64,000 bases of DNA, from assembly GCA_039602395.1 (NCBI GenBank), contig JBCNJP010000006.1, positions 66,158,509 to 66,222,508 on the forward strand. The letters are read 5' to 3'. How positions within the stretch are numbered: the first letter of the stretch is position 1; each line of letters begins with the position of its first letter. The notes under the pieces were generated by a model. The model was not told the DNA's origin. It saw only the letters and a list, made by a program, of their open reading frames with translations, and ran no database searches. The translations under genes were made by a program, and so were the position numbers. Below are positions 11,319 to 22,264 of this stretch, piece after piece. The stretch comes from Deinandra increscens subsp. villosa (Eukaryota > Streptophyta > Magnoliopsida > Asterales > Asteraceae).

Positions 11319-11951
11319 TGATAGTAAAAGATTAAATCTTTGTTGATGGAACTCAAAGTGAAAAGGGAAATAAAAGTATTACAAAATCCTATAAGGAAAA
11401 GAAAAAATGGAAATAAATAATCCTATCTATTCACGATTGACGGACAATAATCCCAAGTAATTTTTTGGTCAAAAACAGTTATACCTTTACACCCCGTTAT
11501 TTTTAATATTTTTTTCCGTTAAAAAACTAACACCGTTAGTGTGAAAGACTAATAATGTCATTGTCTAAACTTCTTTCTATTTAAACGAGATGGATGACCC
11601 CTCCGCGCGTTGCGGCGGGGCATATTAAGTGACCACTGAATGTGAACATGACATAGATAGCAGTAATGCATTGCGTCCTTGAAACCCATTCCTCGGTTTT
11701 TTACTCAACTGCAGGGTTCAGTTTCTGTACATGTACTTCTAGTAATGGAATATTTACATTACATAACATTTGAAAGACTTCTGTTAATGGATCATTCACA
11801 TTACAAAACATTTACAAAAGTTTATATTTGCTGCAACGGTGAGAACTTGTGTTGTTGCTACCACTGTTTTGTTACCTGCGAGTCTGCGACTACAAAATAT
11901 GTGCATGCTATCTCAGGATATACAAAATGTGTAACATTGTTCTTCTACTAC

Positions 11952-12152
11952 CTGATAGACATGTAACGAAAGAGTAGAACCACTTTTCCTACTTAGACAA
12001 CAACTTTCTTGCTTTCACTGCTGCGCCAAAAGAAATGAGTCATTTTTCTCATTCTTTTACCTGATAGACATGTAATAAAAGAGCTGAACTACTAACTTTC
12101 CTGCTTTCACTGCTGCGTCAAAAGAAATGTGCCATTTTTCTCATTCTTTAGT
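11952..12152. repeat. 108-bp tandem duplication
   Basis: A unit beginning CCTGATAGACATGTAA starts at 11952 and again at 12060. Both copies contain a TTTCACTGCTGCG core and an AAAAGAAATG stretch, and the second copy fades out near 12152. It lies inside the Helitron-like element. Confidence 0.75.
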
Positions 12153-12656
12153 AGCTTTTAGCCTCTTGGTAGGTGCTTTATCTCCTTCTGAAAAGGTGTT
12201 TCTTAGTGATTTTGGAACTTTTTTTTTAATTTGCTAATTGTGCATTCTTTTAGTTTCTAATAAAAATGCTCCGTGATACACAAATCTGTGTATTTGAATA
12301 AAAATAGATTTTATTGTATGTCATTTGAAAATCTATTTTCAATCACTATTCTACTTAACTTGAAGATATAGCAAAATGTAGTGAATACCTTCAAACAGAA
12401 TGCAGACTTCTTTACCACCAAGTTCTGCATAAAAAAAGGATAAAAAAAGATTTACCTATTTGATTGAAAGTAAATGACACTTAAACATTATTTCAAGAAC
12501 AAACTTAACAAACATCTAAAACATTCATACTTTTCTAAATGTCATAAGTCATGGACCAGAATAAACGGGTTAACTTGTCAACCGGTCGGGTTGTACTCAA
12601 ACGTAACCCGTTTAGCTAAATGGGTTCGTGGGTTGGACCAGAAGCTGACTTAAACC

Positions 12657-13315
12657 TGTTTAGACACACACATTATACATGGTTCATATGTAACATAAAG
12701 ATAGCATTTTGAGAACATTTTACTAACTTCATCCTTTGAAGTTTGAAAGCTTTACTTCTTTCCACCGATCAAGTAGAACATCAATAGCTTCCATTTCAGC
12801 ATGTCTTGTAGCCTGCAGTTTTAGAGACCATTTCAGTAATGTTAACATAATAACAGGTTAAACAGAAACGGTGACCGCAAAACAAAAACCATTACATTTA
12901 TTGTTTCGTTAGTCTGATTTCTTCCCTGTGATATTACCTTTCCATCCATAACAATAACACACCTGCTCCAGAAAAAAGAAAATCTTCAATCATTACAAAA
13001 AGCTTTCACATGTAATGAAGAGAAATCGAAATTTCTAAGATACTTCTTAAAGATCATTGACAAAAACATACCCCACAGGCACTTCAAGTCTATCAAATGC
13101 AACTTTAGCCTATGAACAAATAAAACAGTTATAAGTTCATTGTTTTACTGAAATACTTCTCAAATTTCATAAACAACGGTTGATATGTAAAACAACAAAA
13201 GAATTAAAACAACTAAGAGTATGAGTATCCTAAAACTTGCAAGGAATACCTGTTCTAATGCCAGATTCATAAATGCAAGAATATCTAGGGTTTCTCCTCC
13301 CCCGGATGAAGCCAT
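12657..13315 (-). pseudogene. TAD2: tRNA adenosine deaminase 2 (TAD2) fragment, captured
   Basis: Four exons can be read: 13250-13315 (22 codons from the ATG), 13072-13109, 12896-12962, and one from 12813 leftward. They join in frame with GT-AG introns and encode the start of the deaminase fold: LEVPVG, then CVIVMDGK, then the zinc and catalytic HAE motif in ATRHAEMEAIDVL. After about 25 codons of exon 4 the frame breaks near 12736. The zinc ligands PCIMC then appear in a shifted frame near 12665-12685, and similarity ends at about 12657. Intact TAD2 pairs with TAD3 to turn A34 into inosine in tRNA anticodons. This copy has the HAE and PCxxC segments but not in one frame, lacks the C-terminal half, and keeps its introns, so it came by DNA capture rather than from mRNA. 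Confidence 0.85.
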
Positions 13316-14314
13316 GTAGAAAGAAACTGGAAAAGAAAACACATCTTTGAAGCAGTTGCAAATGTCCTCAATTTAGAAATCAAACAAACAGAATCTACAA
13401 AACAAAAAGAAACCCTAACACCCAAAAGTTTACAAAACCAAAATTAAAGGATCAAAACCCTAAACTAACCTCCATACGCCTAGAATAAGGCCAAAGTAAA
13501 GCCAAAATCGAAGCAAATCTGACATTGATGTAGATCTCAATGGAAAGTTAACATGCAGACACCGATCTAGTCTTTAGCCCTCTGCAACCCTAAACAAACG
13601 CGATATTTTTGGTGGAGGCGCTGTGTTTAATTTTATGCGGTAACCAAACGTAAATTGGGTCAATCGGAACCAAATCCGACAACCACCACACAAATACAGC
13701 CAGCGAGAAAAGCAACTCAACGACAGGCGGGTAAGCCGTCACTGACGGCCTGCCTACGCCACGGTCGGAGCAACAGACGGGGGCAACAGCGCCGCCACAC
13801 TCCGTCATCACCACAACCATCACCGCCAAGCGACGGTCTGCATGTGAGAACTGAACTCGCCGGAATATATGACCGGAAGAAGAGCGGCAGCAGAGAAACC
13901 AAGAGATGAGAAAGAAACCCTAAAACAAAATGAAAGTATCATATATGTTTTGTGATGAAGATAAAAGAAACCACCGATGGTTTAAAAGAAACCACCCAGG
14001 CACCCACAGTAAAGAGAGAGTTGAATTGCGTATAAGAGAAGCCGACATGCTCTTGTTTAGCAGAGGGAAAAAATAAAAACATAAAGAAAAGAGAAGGACT
14101 AAACTTGTCAAAGAAGCAAAATCATGTGGCCAAAGTTTGAGAAATGAAAAGGTTACTATTCATCTTGAAATTTGATTGTATATTTTATAAATAAATATGA
14201 AGGACCAATGTTGTCATTTTTTTAAACTTTATTTAATAAAATCCAACTTCCTCCTCGTCTCCGGCCGCCCGCAACCACCATAAGAACAGACACGTATCAA
14301 GTTATTCGCACTGG

Positions 14315-14491
14315 CAGGGGCGAAGCTTGACCAAAAATTTCGCGTGGGACGACTTAGTATATAAATTTTTTTGACTAATTAGATCGGGCTGAGCTAAGTA
14401 TATAAAAAAATTTGAACCGAATAGGTGTAAATTACTACTTCTGACCGAAAAAAAACGGGACGGCCCGAGCCCTCAAGAACCTTCGTCCCTA
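14315..14491. mobile_element. hAT-type MITE with perfect 8-bp target duplication
   Basis: The 177-bp element has short imperfect inverted ends (CAGGGGCGAAGCTTGA against the complement of TCAAGAACCTTCGTCCCTA). It is flanked on both sides by CGCACTGG (14307-14314 and 14492-14499). An 8-bp duplication and a CAGGG-type end point to the hAT superfamily. Confidence 0.82.
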
Positions 14492-14864
14492 CGCACTGGA
14501 GCTCGCCGGACATGTTGCTCGGTGGAGTATGGTGGTTATGCCGCTCGCTGGAGTTGATCGAAAAAAAACCGATTCACTTGATCTTCTTCGTCACATATTG
14601 AGGAAACGACGTCGGCATTGTGTTGTATAGAAACAACAGCCACCATACCGTGCAAATGCATCCAATTAACCAGCGACAGTTGTCCAGACACGAGTAATTC
14701 TTCACCCTTCTCCTCCTCCTTTCTTTATTCCCACTAGTTTGCATCATTTATTCATAGTTTTCATCGCTGAATATTACACTATTGGGCAATTGGATTAGTT
14801 TTATAGATTAATCATGATTGGGTGTGATGATGAGAGTATATTTTGTAACGCTTTTATATATTTA

Positions 14865-15512
14865 GTTCTATATTTTTATTAGTTATAATATATTAAGATT
14901 TGGGGTAGAATATATCAACCAAAATCCCTACATCATCTACATCAACCCCCTTTTTTCAAAAAAAAAAAACACTTTCTTTTAAAAAAAATTTTTTAAAAAA
15001 CATCATAAGTCAAATCGATATATATTCTTTCTGGAACACCTTTTTTTTTTAAATTTTTATGGCGTTTTTATTATTTAAAAAAAACGCCAAAAATACAAAA
15101 AAAAAAGTTTTCAAAAAAATGTGTGTTTTGATGCGTCTATAAGAATGGTGTTTTTAGAAAAAAAAATTAATTAACAAAAAGTATTTTTTTTGGTGTTTTT
15201 TTTGAAGAAAAAAAAAACCGAAAAAAAAAACCAAAAAAAACACCACAAAAATTAAAAAAAAAAGAGTGTTCTAGGAAGCTAACATAGCGATTAGAGGTAT
15301 AGTGTTTTCAAAAAAAAAAAATTTGTTAGAAAGTGTTTTTTGGTGTTTTTTGTGAAAAAGAAGGTTGATGTAGTGATGTAGGGAATTTGATTGATGTAGC
15401 CTAACTCAACTCAATATATTAATTCTCATCATATTTCCTATGTTTTGTGTTCTTGTGCTTTGAGCTTAAATGTTATTTAGTTCTATATTTTTATTAGTTA
15501 TAATATATTATG
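14865..15512. repeat. AT-rich palindromic MITE-like block between direct repeats
   Basis: A pair of about 40-bp inverted repeats (TCAACCAAAATCCCTACATC... at about 14909-14947 and its complement at about 15362-15401) encloses 410 bp of A- and T-runs. Outside them an almost identical stretch of nearly 40 bp (TTTAGTTCTATATTTTTATT...) occurs at about 14865 and again at about 15477 in direct orientation. The inner block looks like a MITE. The outer direct repeats may be a larger duplication of the insertion site. No gene. Confidence 0.5.
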
Positions 15513-15858
15513 GTGTGAATTAGCTTAATTCTTAATATTAAGTTGAATATGAGTTACACCTATTAAAGATTTAATTTGTTTTTAATTATTTTATTATTAA
15601 ATTATTAATTGTTTTGTGATAAATAAATCAGAGAATAAAAAAAAATGAAAAGAAATTAAATTGTTGCTTTGTTTTGTCGTGAAGTAGGTAGAAAGAGTTA
15701 TTGATGACGAATTTGTTTTGTGTATAGGAAAAGTCTTCAGATAATGGTACATGATGATGTGATGATGGATGATGATGATGATTCATATGAGCATTGGAAG
15801 AAATAAACAAGTTTTGATAATGTGATATGTGTTTGTGTACGTGGACTACATGTGAAAT

Positions 15859-16318
15859 CAATGTTTTAAAAACCGGTCTTTTAATTGAATCGGAAAACCT
15901 TTCGGGACTGGTTCGACCGGTCGGACCGGTTAGACCGGCTGGTTGAACCGGTTAGGGATTTATATATATATTTTTTATAAAAATGCTAATAAACTTGTAC
16001 ACCCCAACAAAAGTAGTTAAAATACAAATATAATCCACTTAAAAATAATATTAAATATGTATTTCATAAGAAAATATAAGTTTTAAACTTTAAAAAATAA
16101 AAAAAAAATTAAAAAAAATTAAAAAAAAATTAAAAAAAAATTAAAAAAAAATTAAAAAAAAATCAGAAAACCGGTTGAACCGGAAAAAACTGGAAAACCG
16201 GCCGGTCTAACCCGGTCCGGTTATTGCAAAAAAACCGGCTTTTAAAAAACCGACTAGAGGACCGGTCACTGGTCAAACCGGTCGAACCGGCCGGTTCGAA
16301 CCGGTTTTTAAAACACTG
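15859..16318. mobile_element. hAT-type MITE rich in ACCGGT repeats
   Basis: The ends are inverted copies of CAGTGTTTTAAAAACCGG (left copy CAATG, right copy CAGTG), 460 bp apart. The flanks TGTGAAAT (15851-15858) and TGTGGAAT (16319-16326) form an 8-bp duplication with one mismatch. The interior holds many palindromic ACCGGT and CCGGTT motifs and an A-rich centre (about 16085-16165) made of repeated AAAAAAATT units. No coding capacity. Confidence 0.85.
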
Positions 16319-16339
16319 TGTGGAATAAGCAAAGTGAGA

Positions 16340-16740
16340 TGGACCGTGAACAAGAAATTAGAGATCATAAGTTAGCACAATAGCACTCATGTGGGGTTGG
16401 CCCACATCATAAGAATTAAAAGACTTCAACACAATATAAAAAGGGATACAAATGTTACGGAAAGGAGGAGGAAAACCCTTAGGGGAGGGGGTATGGTTGT
16501 GGCATGGCTTGGTGAAGCCATGCTCATCACCCAATAAAAAATGACACTTGGTTGTGGGAAGGAACCATCCGGCTCTAGCCGGTTTGGAGAAACCGTGGAA
16601 GACCAAAAAATGGAGCCACATGGGGGAGCCTTGCACACGCGGTATGGTTGCCGCATGGAGCCACGCGGCTCCCTTGAAGCCGGGTGAGGGAACCACGGAC
16701 GATACCCCCCCCCCCCTTAGCCTCTAACGGCTGAAAAGCA
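16340..16740. repeat. GC-richer unclassified repeat with C-run
   Basis: The base composition differs sharply from its AT-rich neighbours. The stretch has internal near-duplicates (GGTATGGTTG twice, GAGCCACATGG and GAGCCACGCGG, AACCGTGGA) and ends near a run of Cs (about 16706-16718). It is probably a non-autonomous DNA transposon, but I could not define its ends or target duplication. Open frames here are not protein-like. Confidence 0.35.
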
Positions 16741-17950
16741 AAACAAAAAGGGCGACAACCCTTTAGGGGTTTTTGAGAGGGATGGACGGCGCAAGAGTGC
16801 AGCCTCCTTGGCTGGCACGCAAATCAAGAGGAGAAGGCAATAATTCGAGATTTTCTTTATTCTGATGCGCATTCGAGAAGTAGACGAAGAGGGTGTTTGA
16901 ACTTTTACTTTTGCTATTTTCTTTTTATTACTTTGTTCATACTCTTGAGTATTTAGTTTATTATTTTTAATGATGAATTTTATAGTGACAGTATATGACT
17001 TACTCATTATGATTGTTGGTTAATTTCGTTATAACTGCTTTTGGTGAATGGTTGTGTAGATTCGTTCTGTTTTTAACTGATAATTGTTAGTTGTTTCGTT
17101 TTCTTTGCAACCGTTGAGCACCCGCATGCTGAATTCGTTAGATTAACTACTAAACTGGGGTTTAGTGGTCCACTGTCGTGTTTTAGCCTTTTCTTGCGGT
17201 AGGAACTAAGCAGCCCAATAGGAAACTAGATTATTAGGTCGATTAGGCAATTGGGATCATGTCTATGTGATATTAACAATTAATTAAGTTTTACCCAGAT
17301 TGGTAGCCAACCATGATCCAAAAGTAGTTAACTTGTCGGATAAGTAATCCGTTTAGTAATTTCAGTAATCAAGATCTTAGCTTTTAGCAATTCTTTAGTT
17401 GTTAAGTTAGTTAATCAGTAGTTAATTAATCAAAATCCAATCAAAACAGCCAAGTGGCATTTTAGTTCAATTCATTAGAACAAATTAGTTTAGTTTAGTT
17501 TTAGCCATAATTCATATTAGTGACAGTAATCTGGATTTAGATAGTTAATTTAGTTAGGTAGTTAAATTCTAAATCACTAGTGACCACTAACTTCCCTGGA
17601 TCCACACCCTACTTACCCTATCTATAGGTTTAAGTTTAGGATTATCTGTAGCGGTCACGACAACCGTTATCATGTGATAACTTATAGTTTGTGTTGCTAT
17701 TTTAGTTCAGATCCCCAATTGCTCGAGTAAGAGAATACAATTCTGGCGACCTCTGTTTTCGCCAGATTTAATCTCATAGTCATTTTGGCCGACGGAGGAG
17801 AGGAGGGTGAAAACGACAATTTGCAGGCGACAGTGAAGGGGCAGGGTTGTGTTGCCCGACGACGGTGGAAGGGCAGGGGCTATGTTGCGCGCCGATGGTG
17901 GAGGGGCTGGTTAAGAGTTGGTTGGCGAAAGAGAAGAACGAGAAATGGAG
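16741..17950. other. spacer inside the long-TIR element
   Basis: No ORF, RNA gene or defined repeat. The part 17770-17950 is GC-richer with GGCGACGG-like words near the inner edge of the right TIR, similar in style to a 5' UTR. I see no protein homology. Confidence 0.5.
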
Positions 17951-18604
17951 TATTTTCTTAAAATCAAGTTTAAAAAGATGACAACATTGGTCCTTCATAT
18001 TTATTTAAATATGAACAAGTTTAGATAATGACATTATTAGTCCTTCACACAAATGGTGTTAGTTTTTTAACGAAAAAAATATTAAAAATAATGGGGTGTA
18101 AAGATAGGACTGTTTTTTGCTAAAAAAATTACTTGGGATTATTATTCGCCAATCGTGAATAAGTAGGACTATTTATTTTTATTTTTCCTAGGGAAAATAG
18201 TGAAATTAAAATAATAAATATGACATTTAAATATTATAAAGAAATATATTAGATATTTAAAGTTTTGTATGGATATAAGTGATATTTAACAAGATTTAAG
18301 GGATATATTTGATATTAAAAGAACTTAGGGGTAAATGGTCATATTATGATTTATTTTTTAATAAAATATATAAGATATATTTGATATTTAAAGTTTTAGA
18401 GAGAGGATAATATTTAGGAAGTTTAGAAGGATATACATTAAATTTTCCCTGTATTAAATATTAAAAAAGTTACTCAAAGATATATTAAACGTTTTCTAAA
18501 ATTCACTCCTACTTCTTTTTTATATTCATATTAGTTTGTTTATTCACGTGTGTTACACGACTAATTTAAAAAAAAAAACTATAAATACAATCATAATACG
18601 ATAA

Positions 18605-18686
18605 GCTAGCTGCTAGCTGATAAGTTTGAAAAATAGCTGCTAGCTGATAAGCTTGAAAAACTAGCTGCTAGCTGATAAACTATAAG
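18605..18686. repeat. 27-28 bp tandem repeat of CTAGCTGCTAGCTGATAAG
   Basis: Three successive units of about 27-28 bp carry palindromic GCTAGC words. Related AGCTAG-type words continue to about 18960, next to ACCAAACG / CGTTTGGT motifs, so this is probably the core of a degenerate MITE. 18191-18604 and 18960-19555 hold only AT-rich spacer. Confidence 0.6.
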
Positions 18687-19560
18687 CTAATTTATAAAAA
18701 ATAACGTTCGGTAAAAACTAGCTGATAAACTAGCTGAAAAATATAAAATGACATAAAAGTACATGTCAATAAAGGTATTTATTTATAAGTTACGAAAGGG
18801 TAAACCTTGAAATATTATAAAAGCTAGTTGAAACGCTACTCCAACTAGCTTTTAAAAGCTAGCTTTTTGACGTTACCAAACGAAGTTTTTTTTTTAAATC
18901 TAGCTTTAAAAAAAAACCCCCCGTTTGGTATGTCAAAAATATAGCTTATAAGCTAACTTATGACACGACAAACACAACCTTAATCCATAATCCATAATTT
19001 TTATATAACATAAAGGACATTTTCTGTAATTACTAATAATTTAATTAATATAAATTATATTTGTTATTTAAAATAAATTATTATCTAATTGATTATAGTA
19101 AATTAAAAGAGTTATTTATTTTGGTTATTTAAAAAAATGACAAAATGATAAAAATAAGTAAATAAATAAAATTCTCCAGTGGTAAAATGGTAAATAATCT
19201 AAACTTTCCCTAATGGTAAAATAGTAATAATCGCAACTTTCTCTTTTGTATATATGTATATAATAAAATGTTTTAGTATACATATATATTGTTGTGATGT
19301 GGTTATTTATAGACGTTTAAGTAAAAATTTCGTTCAAAATCAAGCCGACTCTGTTTCAACTTGAAATATTGTAATTTTACTTTTTTCTGTGCAAATATGT
19401 TTTTATGTTTTTAAAGCTCATTTTTACGACATAACTTTTTTCTTGATTCTTGAATTTATCGCCGTGACGCGTTTTATATACATTTCGGTATAAGTTTCGT
19501 TTAAAATCAAGTCGGCGAGGTAAATGTTATATTTTTACTTCTTTTTTTTAACACCCTTAC

Positions 19561-21954
19561 TGTAACACCCCAAAATCTAAAGGTAATAAATATATATGTT
19601 TTTATATATATTTTTTATATGTGAGAATATGTGTCGTATATGTGTTTATGTGATTAACATGTTAATATGTTAAGAAATGCGTAACAATAAACTATGCATA
19701 AGGTAAGTGTTTATCGGGATAGATTATTAAGAAAAATTACATGTTTATATAAATATATGTTATTTGAAGGATTAGTCACCATGCTAGGTGTCAATTCTCA
19801 TGATTAGTCATCATGCTAGGTGTCAATTCTCATGCTTAGTCACTAGGACACTTGTAAGAAGCATGTGAGACACTCTTAGCTATAAATAGACCATGGATCC
19901 ATCCATTTTTCCTTGCTAATTCACCTAAAATCAACCTAAAACCTCTAAGAAACCTCAAGAACACCAAGAACACTCTAGCTTGCATTTTTGAAGATTCAAA
20001 GGGAATTAGGAGCCTATCTTCTGGAATAGATCAATTTAAGGTATGTTTAACATAAGCCTTCATTTAGTTTCATGATTCATAACACTTAGATATGCCTTTT
20101 AAGAATAATGCAAGATTAAGGTTCTTGAACATGTTTTGTTGAGATTGGGAGTTCTAGTGGGAATCATGGGTTGAAATTTGGTATGAGCCTTAGAATAAAC
20201 ATGTTTTAAGAAAGCCTTAAGTTAGTTCATGTTTAAAGAAGGTTTGGTATGGTTTCACCATGTTGGTTTATCAAGAACAAGTAAACCAAGAACAAGAACA
20301 TAAACATTGGTGTTTTGATCATAGTAATTCCGCCTCCTGGTCGTGATAACGCCTATACGGTCGGTCATGATCATCACCAAACTAAAACACAAATATGGGT
20401 GATATCTCATAGTAATCCCGCCTCCTGGTCGTGATAACGTCTATACGGTCAGTCATGAGAATCACTCATCAAGGACATAAAGGCTTGGGCAAGGGTAATG
20501 ATATTTAACAAAAGAACATAATTATATATATGTACTAAGTATATATAAGTTAAAACATGGGTTTTGATAAAGTATTGAATGTACCGAGTTACTCGGATAT
20601 CTAGAAGTTGGTGCGGACTGGAAGGGTGGCGCCTGTACACTGGGGTTTCTGGCATAGTGGCGTTGTCGCATAAATTCCAACTGGGACATGGCATACGCTT
20701 CACTGGGCGATCCCGGAGTGAGCGTTTACTTATAGGAATGCACCTCTTCATAAGTATTACTAAAATAATATTTTTTTCCCATAAAGGGCAAAACGGTCAT
20801 TTTTGACAAATGAATGTTAAACCAACAAGTGGTTGGGTTTGGGTTAAAGGGTTAGTCTTAATGACCATTTGTAATCTCTAGGATGTCTTTCTAGGGACAT
20901 CACGTTAAAGCAAGTTAGATTCACGAAGGAATAAGCCAAGTAACTACTTCGCAACCTAAGGTGAGTTCTATGAGCCCTGTTTTATATTGCTTAAATGCTT
21001 TAAACTGTTTTGGGCTGATATACATAACGTCTTGTGTAAATACTTTCTACTGTTTATAAAGTATTGATATATGTGAAATGTTTACGATGTTACTTGCCTT
21101 TAGTGATTAAGTAATGAAAGGATTAGTGGAAAGTAGGATTACTAGGAAGATGTTTTAAATCAGATGATTAGACGTCTTTAAGAGTAGTAATCCACCAGGG
21201 AAAGTAAGATGTCCATTAACAGGGTTCTATTTAGCTAAGTAGAACATGTTAAGGATGGTAATCAGTAAGGTCACAAGGGTTGTCAAGTATTAAGTGGGGG
21301 CTTCTGAAATAGGGAGTTTTATAGAGTTTTTCCTGAAGTGTCGGCAAAGCAGGAATGAAAGACCACTGTCATGTGAGGATCAAACAACACTATTCCCCGA
21401 GATGGTACTTGAGACGAGAAGTGATAAAAAGATACATTAGGACAGGTTCTTAATGTGAGGCGAAGATGATAAGGTTATAGAAGGTTATTCTATCCACGAG
21501 GTTTATAGAATGATAGGGTAGATGTAATCTACTAAGTATATGGATGATTATGTGTAATTGTCTGTTTGCAGAAATGGTTTGATTGACCCAAATAGTATGT
21601 GTTCGAAAGGTAAAGTTTTAAAAACTTAGAACTCACCAGCGTAAGCTGACTTGTTAAGTTATGTATGTCAGATGAGGCTGGACCATCGGATTGAAAAGGG
21701 AAAGCTGAGATGTGAGTAGGAACTAGGGGGCGTACACTATCAAGACAATGTCAAACTATCAAGAGAAGACATTTTTAAAGACTGGCATGGAGATATTTTT
21801 CTCTTTTGTATTTGTCTCTCTTACTATGTAATGATTGGCATATGAATAAAAGTTTTTATTTCCGCTGCTTTAGTTATCTCTGTTGTACCTTGTGTTCATG
21901 AGTAAATCCGATGCGTGACCGCTCCTAGGGCCAAGTCTGGGAGTGGGCGTCACA
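19561..21954 (+). mobile_element. solo LTR (about 2.4 kb) with perfect 5-bp target duplication
   Basis: The block starts TGTAACACCCC and ends GGGCGTCACA, the TG...CA ends of an LTR. It is flanked by CTTAC on both sides (19556-19560 and 21955-21959). No internal retroelement genes exist, so it is a solo LTR left by recombination between two LTRs. It contains a TATA-like CTATAAATAG at about 19880 and an AATAAA-like signal at about 21843, fitting U3 and R. Two internal duplications are seen: a roughly 30-bp unit near 19776-19835, and a roughly 60-bp unit (GCCTCCTGGTCGTGATAACG) at about 20330 and 20411. An LTR of this length is typical of larger Ty3/gypsy families; the exact lineage is unknown. 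Confidence 0.88.
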
Positions 21955-22264
21955 CTTACGTATTCCTTATTGCCCATTTTTACGACATAAATGTTCCTTA
22001 ATTTTAGAATATACCGTTCTGACCTATTTTTCTTATCTAAGTTTCGATGTTAGACACCATAATACTCGTGACAACAAGCCGAGGTTAACTTACGATGGGG
22101 GCTATGGTCATATTTGAAGCCTAAGGCTTTAAAATCTTTAGCCATTAACATGTTAATACATGAGAGATAAGGAGAGAGGATTTAAAAACTTTAGACTTCA
22201 AATGTGTTGTAAAATTAGATTTACCGCACTACTGCACGAGTTTCATACTAACATATTTTAAATA

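Larger units (their letters stand above)
11586..14191 (-). mobile_element. Helitron-like element carrying a TAD2 gene fragment
   Basis: The 3' end (minus strand, at 11586) has a stem CCGCCGC / GCGGAGG around AACGC (11600-11618) and ends in CTCG followed by T, close to the canonical CTAG|T. The insertion breaks the left TIR of the surrounding element. Joining the flanks (CTATTTAAA to 11585, TAAATATGAAG from 14192) recreates the uninterrupted sequence in the right TIR at about 17995-18015. That implies insertion at an A|T dinucleotide with nothing lost or duplicated, the Helitron habit. The 5' end does not start with the usual TC, and a 4-bp TAAA duplication cannot be excluded. Cargo: a broken TAD2 copy in the same orientation and a 108-bp tandem repeat. 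Confidence 0.62.
11391..18190. mobile_element. large long-TIR element (MULE-like), hosting nested insertions
   Basis: The left arm is in two parts (11391-11585 and 14192 to about 14250). It matches, in inverted orientation, the right arm at about 17955-18190 with scattered differences. Shared blocks include ACTAATAATGTCATT, the string AATAATCCCAAGTAA and GAAGGACCAATGTTGTCAT. Long, imperfect inverted repeats of 200 bp or more suggest a Mutator-like element. No transposase is visible, so it would be non-autonomous. I could not define a clean 9-bp target duplication, and the outer edges are uncertain by some tens of bases. Without the nested Helitron the element would be about 4.2 kb. Nested: Helitron 11586-14191 and hAT MITEs 14315-14491 and 15859-16318. 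Confidence 0.6.

Noticed and set aside
13655..13909. Overlapping frames on both strands in a GC-rich patch
   Set aside because: Position and composition fit the 5' flank of the captured TAD2 fragment, not a separate gene.
11585..14191. Alternative reading of the TAD2-bearing insert as a TIR element with a 4-bp TAAA duplication
   Set aside because: No inverted ends are visible, and the hairpin plus CTCG|T end fits a Helitron better; I keep it as a caveat only.
16358..16696. 112-codon minus-strand open frame
   Set aside because: It lies in a GC-rich repeat next to hAT and C-run sequence; composition explains it and no family fits.
18605..18686. CRISPR-like array
   Set aside because: Three adjoining 27-28 bp units have no spacers, and the context is a plant nuclear genome.
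20449..20806. Overlapping open frames on both strands
   Set aside because: They fall inside the solo LTR, over its duplicated non-coding module.
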